From: Acanthochromis polyacanthus
Taxonomy: Eukaryota; Chordata; Actinopteri; Pomacentridae
Length of the DNA: 64,000 nt
Assembly (NCBI RefSeq): GCF_021347895.1
Contig: NC_067131.1
Coordinates: 12,118,653 to 12,182,652, forward strand
Reading direction: 5' to 3'
A program made the translations under genes and the position numbers. The stretch's first letter is position 1. Each line of letters begins with the position of its first letter. The notes beneath the pieces are model-generated. The model was not told where the DNA came from. It ran no database searches and was given only the letters and a program-made list of their open reading frames with translations. Positions 37,110 to 50,116 of the stretch are shown here, in pieces.

Positions 37110-37472
37110 GAATGAAACAGCACAAGTCTGGGATTTAATAATAATGGATTAGCACTTTTTTGGCCACTCAAAGCACTTCACAATGGATCCATTATTCATT
37201 CACTCACACATTCTCACTCTGGTGGTGATAAGCTACATTTGTAGCCACAGCTGCCCTGGGGCAGACTGACAGAAGAAATGCCAATCCGTGCCTATGGCCC
37301 CTCTGACCACCACCAACATTCATACACCAGAGTGAGAGCAGCACTGGAGGCAAGGCGGGTAAAGTGTCTTGCCCAAGGACACAACAGCACATGACTAGCG
37401 GGAGCAGGAATTGAACTGCCGACCCTTCAATCATTGGACAACCCGCTCTACCACCTGAGTCACAGCCGCCCG
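37110..37472 (-). repeat. tRNA-derived SINE
   Basis: On the minus strand the head reads GGCGGCTGTGACTCAGGTGG (A box TGACTCAGGTGG at 37,451-37,462), followed by a B box AGTTCAATTCC (37,407-37,417). These are spaced as in RNA polymerase III promoters. A body with CTTGGGCAAGACACTTTACC follows, as in a widespread teleost SINE. The tail region near 37,130 is AT-rich. Confidence 0.75.
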
Positions 37473-38460
37473 ATTTGAAATGCTCCTGAAACCAGTTAGA
37501 CTGCACTAGTCTGACAAAGAATAAAAATACATAACTTTCCTTCTTTCCTTTCTTTCCTGGAGCACAGTGGCACAGGGTCAACAACTAACTATTGGACTTG
37601 ATCTCTGGCCTTTATATCCAGTGAGGAAATCGATTTTCATGAAAGTTTGTGTACGCATCTGAGAAAGTGGTCAAAGGTTGGCATTTGTGTTTTGTTCTAC
37701 TGAACAACTCCTTACCGCTTTTATTTTGGTAACGATCTTTTATTTTGATAAGTACCTAGCATGCAGTTAAATTCAAAGTTGGTACTCTAGCATGAACTTA
37801 AGTTTCATGAAATAATTGTGTGTTTTTAGGCTGGTTTGGCTAAATTACTAATGTGAAGAGAGGTCATTTCAGGGAAAATACCTACATGTGTACAGTATAT
37901 GTGTGCAGATTGTCAGACATCCAAAATATGGTATTTCAAAGAACTTGATGTATATTATCTTTTTATAAATGATGAAAGATTTTCTTCTTAGGACAGCAAT
38001 ATGACCAGCAATACTTACATTCTGGACAGAGAGGTAAAGGAAGCATCTTTAAACAGAATAGAGGGCCTATGACATCACTTATCTGGTGCTTACAATGCAG
38101 TCTTGAAATCTCTTCAAGACATCAACAACAATTAACAACTAAATCTAAATGTTACTGTGTATTTTGTGCAGAAAAATCCTCAACTACTCTAACATTACTT
38201 GGTCAAATCACTGTGGCAATGTTAACTCACATTAAACTGAGCATGCACAGTAATCATCAAGTCCTTAGGAGACATAAAGTTCTGGAAAAACTGCAGGATT
38301 TTAGTTGCAGGATTGTTGGGGAACTCTGCAATTAGGCAACTTCAACCAATTAAATTCGATACCTGGATCAAGCCACTGTGAACCTTAAGCTCCATTCAGC
38401 AGCTGTCTGACGTGAAGACCGTGAGAAGTTATAGTTAATTGTCGGTATTGTTCTCAGTTA

Positions 38461-38607
38461 TCTATCAGCTGGGTGGGAGTTGGGTTGGGTGGCTGAGGCG
38501 GTCGCTCTCCTCCCCTCGCTGCTCGACGAGATAAGAGCTGAAAAACCGCAAATGTGCCATAAAACTCCCCCAGTTCACCCTCAACCTCGCAGAGTCACAC
38601 ATTTACA
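38461..38607 (+). promoter_or_regulatory. Promoter and 5' UTR of the myristoyltransferase gene
   Basis: This GC-richer segment has GT/CACC-like boxes (GGGTGGGAGTTGGGTTGGGTGG) directly upstream of the start codon. No TATA box is obvious, which fits a housekeeping promoter. The transcription start cannot be placed exactly. Confidence 0.45.
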
Positions 38608-41600
38608 ATGACTGATTCAAAGTAAGTATTCTTTGCAAAGTACACCAGTACTCACTGTTTGCAGTAAAATTGACTGAATATCTGAACTGAGAGTATTGAT
38701 ACATGAGTACACAGGAACTTCAGTGTATAAATATGTTTTTAAGTGATAAGAAGCCAACAGATGGTGAGAGCAGCAGCCTTAAAAAGAGCAAAAAGAAGCA
38801 AAAGAAGGAAGATGCCTGGAGACCAGAGGGACCCAGAGACCCGTTTGCACTGGTTTGTGTCTTTGAGTGCTTACATGCAGTATTAATGTGTTTGGCTACA
38901 TTCAAACCAGGTATGTTTGCCCTCCAAAATAATATGGTTATCATTTCACTGTATAGGCGTTTACACTCAGGCAGGTTGATGCTGCTGTGTGACAGTCAGA
39001 CTTAAGTTTCTTCTCACTTCAGCGGATTAACACGGTAACCTGCCCTTTCCCTGTCTTGTCCTGCACCAGCTGGACACTCTGCCAGAGAAGAAGCAGCAGG
39101 AAATCCAGAGAGCCCTTCACCTCTTCTCCTTGGCCCCAACTACACCTAAAACCCTGCAGCAGGCCAAGAAGCACACCTACCGCTTCTGGAACACACAGCC
39201 TGTCCCCAAACTGGGTAAGAAGTAATTCATCTCCCTGCTATATTGTAAATACTCAAATATACATACCAGATTCTAACTTATGATAACAGCAAAAGACTGA
39301 CATTTTGAACTATTTGAGAAGCCTCAGGTATGTCCGTTAAATGTGAGACTTCTGACAGCAGCCTGTTAGCTTAGCTTAGCAAAACCTAGAAAATCACTCA
39401 GAGAGCTGTGTAATCCACCAAGGCCGCTCATTACTTGTATCAATTCCGACAGATAAGTCCCAATAAGTCTGTAGCGGTCCATTTGTAGTAGGATCGGAAT
39501 CATGTGATCATTAGCAGGCAGCTGACGTAGCTGTCACTTGTTGTCATAGATACAGTGACACTGTGTCGCTATCAAGGATACAGAAATCTTTTCAAAATCC
39601 GTGGATCCAGAGTATAAGCCGCATCACTGCCAAAAATCGAATCAGTTGGTCTGTGTTTCATTTCTGACCTTCCCTGAAATTTTCAGCCAAATCCGTTAAT
39701 CCGTTTTTGAGTGGTGTTGCAAACAGACAGACAGACAGACAGACGCCAATTGTCACATAACTCTGCGTCTTTTGGAGAGTAATAGTGGCAGGGCTGGCCG
39801 CTGGCATAAACACTCTATGCCGTTGTTTATCGCCACATCCACTAGAGGGGGCCACACCACAATAAGTGTGTGATTCGCATTTTGTCCCTGTCCAGGATAC
39901 ATTTTTAAAAAAAATAAATATTTGCTGTTAATCATGTGCATGTGTGTTTTAACCCAATTACAAGCTGTGCACGTGATTTGGTAGTTGCCCTGTGCATGTT
40001 TTGGGGCCACAAAAAAAAAATCTTGCTTAGGGCCACCAAAGTCCTAGGGCCGGCCCGGAATAGTGGGACAAACACTTTGAAACACTTTGGTTTTACCTTG
40101 AATGGACAAATACGAGAGTGATATCAATGTCAGTCATTGCTTGCAGAAAGGGAATTTGACAATTTACCAAAATGTGCAGAAATAATCAAAGCTAAAAACC
40201 ACTACAAATCTATCAATATTTGAAACTAGCATCTTCTTCTAACATTTTATGTGCACATATCAAATATCTACTTTTTACAGCAAAAAAAACAAACAAACAA
40301 ATGTATGTGTGGATACAAACCATGTGGGACCTAAGCCTCAAAACATTGCAATTAAAAATATTTATTTCCACAACTTATCACATCTGAGTAACATTGCATC
40401 GTAATTACACAGCGTTTATAAAATTAGATTGAAATTCTCGGTTGTTTAGATTTTTAATGTTCATTTACCATTAAGTTCTGCTTTTGTGCAAAAAGCCCTG
40501 AAATGCTCAGTAGTAAATGCATTGCTCCCTATCATCAAAATATTCAGAGTCAAGCTTTGTGCACCTTAAGTTTTTCTTTCTTATGTATATGTGATCAGAT
40601 GACACTATTACAACTCATGGCCCAATAGCTGAGGGTGAAGTTAGTGTCCGAGAGGAGCCCTACTCTCTACCTCAGGGTTTCTCCTGGGATACTCTGGACC
40701 TGAGCAGCCCTCCAGTGGTAGGTACAGTGGTACTATATGTATAAAAAAAGCACTTCACACATAGAAGCATGGAACTCCTTCTTGGTGTCTTAGTGTTATT
40801 CGAAGCCCGTTAATCAAATTTACTGCTTTCCCATCATTTCAGCTAAAAGAACTCTGCAGTCTACTAAATGAGAACTACACTGAAGACGATGACAACACCA
40901 TCAGACTTGACTTCTCTCTGGAGTATCTGGAGTGGTAAGCCCCAAGCACATGTATTAAATCAGTTCTGATTTCAAAAATTCCAGTATTAATAGCTTTTTT
41001 AAACTTTTCATTCATGTAATGAGGAAGCACTCACTTTCTTCAGCTCAGTCGGGGTTAATGTTCACAGAGTTTCACAGATTCACAGCTGGAAACTGCTGAG
41101 TTTAATCCCGCTGCATTGCTTTTTAGTCTCTGCGTTGTACTGAATTAAAGCGTCTGTCTTAAAAGAACGGCGTAATTTTCCCCACTCGACTTTCCGATCT
41201 GACTCAACACATCATGTCAGAAACAAACCAGCTACTCTGATCTCATTACTGCTGCCTTTATACTCGGTGATCTCTATAAGTGTTACTGCCACCTTCAGGG
41301 ACCCTTACATCAAAACTTTTTACTTTGAAAGAAATAATCAACATTTGCTTTCCAGGAACCGCCACAGGCTTTGGCCCTGAGGTTAATTTAGTGTAGTTGT
41401 GTCAATTCTTCTTGTGGAAATGTGATTAATCTGAGTTTATTGAACTACTCGTATTGTTATACTGAAGACAGTCTCATTCATTTTCTCTTCAGGGCTTTAC
41501 AGCCTCCAAACTGGCTGGCCCAGTGGCACTGCGGTGTGAGAGTGGACACCAATCAGAAGTTAGTCGGCTTCATTGCTGCCGTTCCTGCAGATGTTCGCAT

Positions 41601-44265
41601 TTATGAGACGTGGGTAGCTCTACAACTAAAAGCGAATTTATGTGTTTTCTGCAATCTGACGAATAATGTTAGTATTCCGAACACAAAACTGTGGTAATTT
41701 TCTAGTGCATGTCTTGAAGCTAAGGCTTAAAAATGTGCAGGGAGAAGCGGGCGGTGCAGGTCAAACTCTTATGTGTTCATAAGAAACTACGCTTGAAGCG
41801 GATGACTCCAGTTCTGATCCGAGAGCTCACGAGACGGGTGAACCAGCAGGGCCTCTACCAGGCGCTCTACACGGCCGGCACAGTGCTGCCCACACCAATA
41901 AGCTCCTGCAGGTACTTCAGCTGCCTTACATGGTTCAGATAAATTACATTTAAAGGCAAAGCAAACCCACTTCAGTAAATTTTAGTACAATAAAAAGTGA
42001 GTACAAGTTTCTGCTCCCTGAAAAAAAAAACAAATATGCAGTCTTTGTTTTTCAGTACACATATAGGTCAATGTATAATTGAGGGACTTTTGAAGTCCAT
42101 GGGATATATCTTGCATACGTTTATTATTTTAAAAAATAATGTTTTTTATGTTCATTACGATCATGTCTTCAAAAAATTCCACGATTATTTATTATGGAAA
42201 CAATCACTTATTAATAAAAACATGACTGGATATCACTAAAATGTCAACTAAATAATCATCCGAATTTAACAACAACCACTTTCTAATTAGCGCTGAACAA
42301 TAATAAAATGAGCTCATTCAAAAATAGTTTTGATTGTGCTCTTTTTATTAAGTTGAGATAATCATGACAGGCATTTCTTTTTTGGCAATATATCAGATTT
42401 TATATCAAACAAAGCTACTTGTATCTGTGTATGAGAAATCACTTTCAACTAAGTTACCCATTACAAGAACACCTCTCAAGGAAGTGTGTTAATTTCAGAT
42501 CACATGACCTGCTCCATGTGATGTCATTTCCTCCTGAAGAAAAGACTGACAAGACTCCAAGACTTTTTGAGTTATCTAATACAAAATAATGTGTGAGTCA
42601 AGGGTGGATTCATCACATGTCAACAGGTTTACTACAATATCTTTATAAATAACTTTCAATTTCAATTTTACTCACTTGTATATGTAATGTTCTAAAGAAT
42701 CTTTCTCTAAAAATGCCATGTGGTGTTTAGTTATAGGCGGCCATGTTGATTTATAGGCCTGAAAACAGTAAAAAAGTCAACCATGATACCTGTCAACTAT
42801 GTTACAAGAAGTCCCTCAATTATATACTGACCCAAATGCTGTTTCTTGCGTCTACAAATAAGCACCCGTTACTATACGTCTGTGGTATTTCCCCTATGAA
42901 ACAATGTTTACCTTCAGTGTCTCTGCCAAACAATCTAATTGTTTTAGAGTCTGGCATCGCCCTCTGAATCCCCGTAAGCTGATGGAGGTCAACTACCCAG
43001 GTCTGAGGCAGAAGACGACCCTGCAGAGAGCGCTCAAGTTGAACCGCCTACCAGAGGTTAGTCCGCGCTGCCATCTAGAGGCAAAAAGTGATTACTGCCT
43101 CGGTTCAGTATTGATTTTTGAATTGAATTTGTGTAATGTCCATCCTCATATCACTCTCTCCTATGCCTTACTTCATTTTTGCCTTTCTAAGGTGACAAAG
43201 GTACAAGGTCTGCGCCCCATGACAAAAGAAGATGCTCCAGGGATACAGTCACTGCTCCAGAAAAACCTCTGCAAGTTTCAGCTCAGCCCCCTCCTGTCTC
43301 TGCAGGAAGTAGAGCATTGGTTGCTGCCGAGGGAGAATGTGGTTGACACCTACGTGGTGGAGGTCGGACTTTTCTGTGTCTTCTCATCCTTTTGTAATTA
43401 AAAAAAAAAAAAACTGATAGTATGGTGCAGTTGCTAAACACTGATTTACCTCCTCCCCTCCCACACAGGATGATGACGGTGCCCTGACAGATGTGGTGAG
43501 TTTCTATAGCGTCTCCTCCAGAGCGCTGAATCACCTGGTTCACTCCGGCCTCAGAGCAGCTCATCTCCTTTACGTCGCCTCTGCTGCCACCGAGATGACC
43601 GACCTGATGGAGGACGCCCTGGTCCTGGCTAAAGCTGTGAGTGTGTTCGAACAAGAGCACGATCAATGCCGTCTCACAGAGGCTACAAATAGATTGCATA
43701 TTACTAATTAACTTCTTTCGTGCCTTAGTGTGTAATTTAATCCACTTGAACTTATATATATATTCACACAACGTCACCTGGATGAATGACCTGCCATTAA
43801 TTCTGCATTACTTTTCCTCATACTACATACATTATCCAGCTAAATGATCAACAGACTGCAAAGCTTTAACAGGATTGTTGACCTAAACCTTTTCTCAGGC
43901 TTTATTTAGTCTCTTATCTGTTCTTTTTTTCTCACTAATAGAAAGGTTTTGACATCTTCTGTGCCCTCGATGTGATGGATAACGAGGGCTTCCTGGAGAA
44001 GCTCAAGTTCAGCATCGGCGACAGGGTGGTTCATTACTACCTGTACAACTGGATGTGCCCTAATATGAGCCCAGACAAGGTATTCAGTGCAGGAATATCA
44101 CCACCTGTCAGGAGGCATCACTGTCACTCAGTGCATTTAACATTCACTGTTGAAACACTTAGGATTTAGGAATAATTTCGAGTCCAGCAGACCAAAGCTG
44201 TCAGTAAATGTTATTTATATAAACGGGTTTGTGTTTTACAGGTGGGCTTGGTGTTGCCCAGCTAA
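38608..44265 (+). CDS. nmt: Glycylpeptide N-tetradecanoyltransferase (N-myristoyltransferase), 12 exons
   Basis: The enzyme moves myristate from myristoyl-CoA to the N-terminal glycine of cytosolic proteins. The exons are 38608-38621, 38744-38852, 39070-39214, 40599-40717, 40843-40934, 41493-41609, 41741-41911, 42948-43056, 43192-43362, 43469-43636, 43942-44079 and 44242-44265. All introns are GT-AG and the phases agree, giving 458 residues (vertebrate NMT1/2 are near 490, with a longer N-terminus). Landmarks are a Lys-rich N-terminus (KKSKKKQKK), [95 protein letters not shown] and [11 protein letters not shown]. Oddities are VKLLCVHKK where vertebrate enzymes have INFLCVHKK, GDR where they have GDG, and C-terminus VGLVLPS where they end VGLVLQ. 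It is a diverged paralogue, and assignment to nmt1 or nmt2 is open. Human NMT2 and SVIL both lie on 10p. Confidence 0.93.
39600..40060. repeat. Dispersed teleost repeat fragment with (CAGA)n
   Basis: This lies in intron 3 of the myristoyltransferase gene. It contains TTTCAGCCAAATCCGTTAATCCG followed by five CAGA units and CATAACTCTGCGTC, an arrangement that recurs in fish interspersed repeats. A (CCACTAGAGGGGGCC)-like site is near 39,838. Confidence 0.5.
42066..42832. mobile_element. TIR element in intron 7 of the myristoyltransferase gene
   Basis: The left end GGTCAATGTATAATTGAGGG, followed by ACTTTT, pairs with the right end AAGTCCCTCAATTATATACTGACC over about 24 bases with two mismatches. 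The 767 bases between encode nothing recognisable, so it is non-autonomous. I see no clear target duplication, so the exact borders and the superfamily are uncertain. Confidence 0.6.
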
Positions 44266-44348
44266 CCTGCTACTGAAAGAAGGCAGAAGTGAAGATGAGA
44301 GGAACAGAGTGAGTGGCAGGACGGTGGAGGTCAAACTGCATCAGCATT

Positions 44349-44354
44349 AATAAA
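44349..44354 (+). terminator. Polyadenylation signal of the myristoyltransferase gene
   Basis: An AATAAA lies 83 bases after the stop codon in the last exon. It is the first such signal downstream. Confidence 0.7.
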
Positions 44355-44359
44355 CATGA

Positions 44360-46600
44360 ATTTGGTTACAAAAAAATACACCACAAAGCACACTCCCTCA
44401 CAGACCAAGGAAAGAAATTGTATTTGTGAGTGCATTTATCATCTGAATATCAGTTATTTACTGAGTTCAGTGTTTCCATGACAGAAAAATATAATCTATT
44501 ACATGATGGAGAATTGAATTAATAAATTCTGAAGATTCACTCCTGACACTCTAATACCAGTTTGTGAGCGTGCACGCTGACGCATATTAGTCTCTGCAAG
44601 CAATTCACATAATCTTTGGTGGCATGACACTCAATTTTTGTCCGACCAGAACAAAAATTAGAAGACGAGATCATTAATCATTCTCGAGGCCCGAACAATC
44701 CAGTGTCAGTGTACATGCAGTGGATGTGTAATGTCAGGTGCAAATGCAATTGAGCTAGATCTCATCCAGACAAGATATTGTAGGAATATAAGTCTTGCTG
44801 ACAGCGTGTTACAGTGGATTTAACCCCTCATGGATGTTCCACATACAAAGCTGCAGTGCAGAGACCAAAGATTAAGGCTATAAAACAGTTTGATATTGTG
44901 ATGTTTTCTTGTGTTGTTTCAGAAAAAGAAATAAACTGTTATTAATCACATTTTTTTTCAGCGTAACATGCAAATTATTGACTGAACCCACTGTATTGTA
45001 TTTTCAAAGTAAGTCAAGTAGCAGGATTTAAATGTTTTTTTTCCCTTTAATTTAGACCATACACCAAGCACTGATTACTACAACTAGACTTACTACTACC
45101 CAACTGTAAAACACTACTGTATAATAATCACATAAACTACATTCATTGTCTTAATCTGAGCAGTAGGGTGTGCTGTAACACAACATTAACACAAGCTTTT
45201 ACACTGTAAGCAGTTACAAAGCGAGTGTAGACGCAAACATCACCTGTTTTGCATTATAAGGTTGGATGTGTAGGAAAATGACGGCCATTAATGAAGTGTG
45301 TGTTTGCATGTTAGTACAGTGGCACACATGAAGACAAAGGAGAGACAGATAACATGCTGATAAATTTGATTTTATGATTTTATGACAGCAATAGTGCAAA
45401 AAGGAGAACTACCTTACAACTATAAAATAGGTAAAGCAGCATTATCATGGTACATAGATAGTAGTCCTTACACAAAAAAGTAATCAAATAAACAGAAAGT
45501 GTCAGCAGTGTTCTCTTTCAGTTCATTAAAGCAGCAAGTAAACTAGTACATTAATGTAGCTGGTGACTCCCTTTGCTGGGTATTGCAAGGGCAGCTAGCA
45601 ACAGTAGGTCAGAAGGGTTTTAATGAAACACTAATGACAAAAAACATTGGTCTACTCTATAAATTTTAATGGTTTGTGGGATTTCCCCCTCTTTTGTGTG
45701 TGTGAAACCCTAACTAGGATTACCTGTATTTAACTAATGAGACAATTAGTAGAAAATGACTGATTGGTGTTTTAAAGGGGTCAAAAGCCAAATGTCTGGA
45801 ATCTATAGGTGCAAGCTATTGTTTTTCATGAATTTAAATGTGCAGTATGTCGCTTTTGCCACTAGGGGTCTCGCAATCAAAACAATCCTGAAGTTGTGGG
45901 CAGTGCAATCTAGTTAAAAAAATTAATCATAATAAAATGTTTAAGTCTGTATAGCGAACTATTGGTAATTTTAATGACATATTTTTTGATAAAAGACCAG
46001 CAGAGGAAAGTGCTTTATTTGAACTGACCAAAATATTTTTAAAGTGAAAGTAAAGTTACCAACTAACCTGATTAACTGAAGGACAAAGCCTGAGGATCCA
46101 GTAAAATTCCATACAAGAATGAGGAAAATAGCCAACCTCCCCACTTAGAGGCCCTACCCACGATTTGATCAAAGCACCTTCCACCTGTGAGATGACAGCA
46201 TTATTAGTCAGCGTGTGGTGAAACACCTTCCAAAAAGAACCAAAAAGAAGACCAGTTCCTTCCAAATAGAGCCTGGAAAATTCCTGTAAACCTTGTGAAT
46301 AGCTGAGAATCTACACAGATCTATGAATTAATGTTTATTAACCAGACATGGAGTAGTTCAAGTTTGTTCAAGCAACCAAACTTTCCATCCTTCTTATGTG
46401 CTCTCATGGTGGTTTGCATCTAATGCAATAAGGTGAAGCTGTAGAACATTCTAATGAACAACTTTCATATTGCTATTAATTACGTGTCTATCACCATTAC
46501 ATATCAACAGCGTTTTATCACCAAGGCGTAAGGTGGAAACATGAGAGTTGTTGTCATTAAGACTGTTGTCGATGAAACTCTTTCCAACGTCCTTCCCCCT
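44360..46600. other. No supported gene
   Basis: This is an intergenic stretch. It has a TTTTGCCACTAGGGGTCTCG phrase at 45,854-45,873 of the kind carried by several fish repeats. No conserved coding sequence is seen. Confidence 0.45.
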
Positions 46601-46619
46601 ATCATCTATACATCGCCTA

Positions 46620-46945
46620 ATCTTCATTATGGTTGCAGGGGACCTGGAGCCTATACCCCCTGGCTTAGGGCGAAGGTCAGAGAGGTCACCAGTTTTTTCA
46701 CAGGGCTACACATAGAGACAAACAAGCATACTCACACCTACGGACAATTTAGAATCACCAATTAACCTCAGCATATTTTTGGACTGTGGGAGGAAGCTGG
46801 AGTACCTGGACAAAACCCACATAAGCACAGCGAGAACATGCAAACTCCATGCAGAAAGATCCCCGGCCCAGGCCGAGACGTGAACCGGGGATCTTCTAGC
46901 TGCAAGGCAACGGTGCTAACCAGCGAGTCACTGTGCATCTTTGCA
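46620..46945. repeat. Dispersed teleost repeat
   Basis: The sequence contains GACCTGGAGCCTATACC, CACAGGGCTACACATAGAGAC, ATTTAGAATCACCAATTAAC, GGACTGTGGGAGGAAGCTGG and AACATGCAAACTCCA in order. This arrangement occurs many thousands of times in teleost genomes. The class of the parent element is not certain to me. The overlapping 74-codon frame is part of the repeat. Confidence 0.75.
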
Positions 46946-47679
46946 ATGTGACATCTTTAAATACAGTTCGTTGACTTCATTTAGACAAACAGCATGTTCA
47001 CAGATGACCTAACATAACATTTGTCACATTTAGTCACTTGCATTCATATTACCTCAATGAATTTGAACAAATTAGGGTGTCGACTATCCATATGGCTACT
47101 GTAGCTAACATTATGTATTGAATTCACTTGTGCTGTTGTTCATAGCTTAAACAATCATATTAAAAATAATTGTAAGCGATACAAACAATAGAATGAAGAA
47201 ACAAAAGCGCTAGCTAGCTAGCTTGTTTGCTAACTTCATCTTTCTTTCACATTATTCATGAAATGCACCATTACACTGAATAAAATTACAGATTTCTCTG
47301 TTTTCAATACTGTTGGAAACATTTCGGATAATACAGGCAAACAGGTAAACAAATATAACTTTAGCTGGTCCTTCTTTAGACATATTGACGCAAAAACGTC
47401 AATACTGTACCTTTATAAGCTTTTTAAAATTAGCGCGGAAATTTCTACACTACAATGAATACAAGTAAAAAGTGACAGAAACAAGAAATTTTAAGTGCCT
47501 GGAAGTATTTTAGCAGAGAGAGCGTTTCCTAACTTAACTTTTATTTTTGCACATACTTTATTCCCTAACAGTACTTCTGCAAAACACCAATAAGTTCTAA
47601 CTTACCATAAATAGTGTGTGTAATTACACTTCACAGTCAGAGAAAGGGGCGTTTACTAGAGGCGAATGAACGCAGCACA

Positions 47680-47821
47680 GCGCTGAGTTTGGACCAATCA
47701 GAAGCGAGAAGGCATTTTAAGTTTGAAGAGCCCGGACCTGCCAGCAGCTCTGCTCGCTGTCTGTGCATACTGTTCGGACTGGACTGAGCCGTGTCCCCCC
47801 ACCCGTCAATTTCGGTGGAGG
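47680..47821 (+). promoter_or_regulatory. CCAAT-box promoter and probable noncoding first exon
   Basis: A CCAAT box (GGACCAATCAGAAGC, about 47,690) lies in a GC-richer stretch. An exon-like GC-rich segment without any ATG follows and ends at 47,821 in a strong donor GTGAGT. It could be the 5' UTR exon of supervillin (coding exon at 61.4 kb) or of the unrecognised gene with exons at 49.5-51.2 kb. Confidence 0.5.
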
Positions 47822-49538
47822 GTGAGTATGAAAAGCCAGACTGTCTTCTAAAGAGGTGTTTATCAACTTCTCTGTTTTGTTTCGTCGAGGACTCCTCTCT
47901 CCTGCCGGTTAAGTACCGCCTCGCAGCGACGTGCTCAGGTTAACGTTAGCTCTGCCACGAACTTTCCAAAACACATTGCTGGTGTGCAGTTAGAAGTGTT
48001 TGAATAGCTGCCTCACATTGCTCTTATAGTTATATCTCAGTGTGTGCTCAAGCCTGAGGAGACTTCCAGGAAGGATTACAGGTATGTTATGACACAGTAA
48101 AAATCGTCAGATCATGTTTTTATAATGTTCCTGCAGTGTAACTTTAGTTCTGTGTTTTGTTTGGAGGCATTAGCATAAACCCTGCGCTTCCTATTCGAAG
48201 TTAAGTGATGTGTTCAAGGAAATATCAGTCATCAATGTCGTTGCAATCTGTGACATTCAAGGATGTGATGCATTGTTTGGTGTCGTAACGCTGTCATACA
48301 CCCAACAGCCGTCATTGCGTTAGTCAGTGCAGTTTCCTTCCTTTGTCATTAACCTCATTCTCACAATGATAGTAAACACTAGAGGAAACTGCACTTTGAT
48401 GCATTTGAAAACCCTGATTTGCACCTATTTGCTAAGCCTTTCAGATAACTATCCTATAAAGAGAGCAACATTCAATACTACACTAGATCCAGGCTTTTTC
48501 CCCCTCTTAAGTCTCTTCCTATGTGACATATCAAGTGACGGCACATCCAAGCCAGCTGGTTTTGCTCTTTCACCTTACTTTGGACTTGGCAAATTGGTCG
48601 ACAGAGTCTTGCTGAGTGCAGTTCTCCTGCTCTCTTTCCACAGCAGTGACCTAACCCAGGGCAGTCCCTTTGCAAACACAGAGAAGTGAGCATTTGGGGC
48701 TGTTGTGTGCAAAACCACCTGTGAAAACAAAGTGATGAAAAAGTGTGATAAAGCTGGAATCGCTGGAGGACCGACTGTTACTGTACACATCATGTTTCCT
48801 GTTATGATGTGGTGGAAATGGTTACATTAATGTCAGTGCAAGCTAGATTATTCAAGTTGACATAAAATAGTTTGGAATCAGAGTCATGTTTATCTGTGCC
48901 AAACTGCCATGGCTATGCAAATACTTGCAGACTGCTTGGACGTGTACGAGCCTTGTTTGATTTGCTTTGAAAGATGGTGATTGTACTCTTTGTGAGGTGC
49001 AGCTTATGTTTCTTCAGTCTGCATGTTCCTATGATTTTTACTGGGTCTGGCTCATGAAACTGTCACCAAGCTGCAAATGCATATGTTTATGATGAAAATA
49101 ATGTAAATTGGATGAGAAAATTTATCTTAAAGTTCATTACATTAGTTGCTATCTTGCCAAAAAAAAAAAGCTATGGTTTCATTCAGTTTAGTGCTATTCT
49201 GTCATTTCAAGAGTAGCTGTTACTTTTTCTCAAATGATGAACACAATGCAGCTCATTGAAGCTTCATATCCAAGGGCTATGGTATTTGAGGCTTGCCAGA
49301 CTGTAATTTTCCCACTGTAAGGCATTTTGGTTGCCTGTGTCAAAACAGGCTTCCCAGGATCTTCCTGAGCCAGCTGGTGTTGAGCAAGACAAAAAAAGAA
49401 AAACCGATACATGCCTTGATAAGACATAGTTTCTGTGTGTCAGGCACAGAGCAGGACAGCACATGTTAAAATGACTGTTCAGTCCTTACTAGCAGAACAT
49501 GCTGGTTTGTGTTGTTTTTTTTTGTTAGAATATTGCAG

Positions 49539-50116
49539 AAAGTTGGAGGACAATGCACAGCTGCTACTGCGTAATATCCAGCGTTTGCAGAGAGCTGAAC
49601 AGCAGGAGCAGAAAACGGGGAGTGGCTCTCCTCGTGTCTTTTTTTTCTGTCCCACCTACATCATTTTACTGCACTTTACCTGCCTTTTCTTTGGACCGTG
49701 TAAAGACCCCAAACAAAGAGACAGACGCTCCATTGTTGTCGAGCAGAAGTGAGCGTTATGTGGTTGTGGTCGGTATTATCATTCACCTGAACGCCTCGTG
49801 TCTGTCTGATGGTGGTGTTGCGTTGCCCCTGCAGGGATCTTGTTACTCAATTCTGGTGAAAAGGCCTTTTGGAAGGTGGAGGAGCGTGCCGTGGATGAGG
49901 GCTCTTGCTGCAGAGACTTGTCTTCTTTTGTACTGTAACATCAACTTTTTTTTTTTCTTTTTCCTTCAGCACACATTGTCAGGAGTGCAATCAAGTTTCA
50001 ATTCCTGGATCACTAACACCACAAGAAAACAATAGCAAGGTGTGCAAGGCTCTGAATCACAGCCCAGTCCCCTCAAATGATCAAATCAAAAGCTGTGGGG
50101 CCAAAGTGTTTCCTCG
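49539..50116 (+). CDS. Candidate coding exons of an unrecognised gene
   Basis: Three segments join in one frame with GT-AG introns: 49539-49633, 49706-49748 and 49970-50116. The first follows a T-rich acceptor and reads KLEDNAQLLLRNIQRLQRAE, then QQEQKTGSGSP (helical, coiled-coil-like). The second gives PKQRDRRSIVVEQ. The third follows a very strong pyrimidine tract and gives THCQECNQVSIPGSLTPQEN through SCGAKVFP, with donor GTACGT. The introns would be 72 and 221 bases. An alternative exon at 49,835-49,934 is also open but would leave a 35-base intron. I do not recognise the protein. The starting methionine and the terminal exon are not identified. If the last donor is not used, the frame continues into a hydrophobic stretch ending at 50,177. 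Confidence 0.4.

Noticed and set aside
49553..50035. 160-codon single open frame, and an alternative exon at 49,835-49,934
   Set aside because: The single frame runs through T-rich intron-like tracts. The alternative exon would leave a 35-base intron, too short for a vertebrate.
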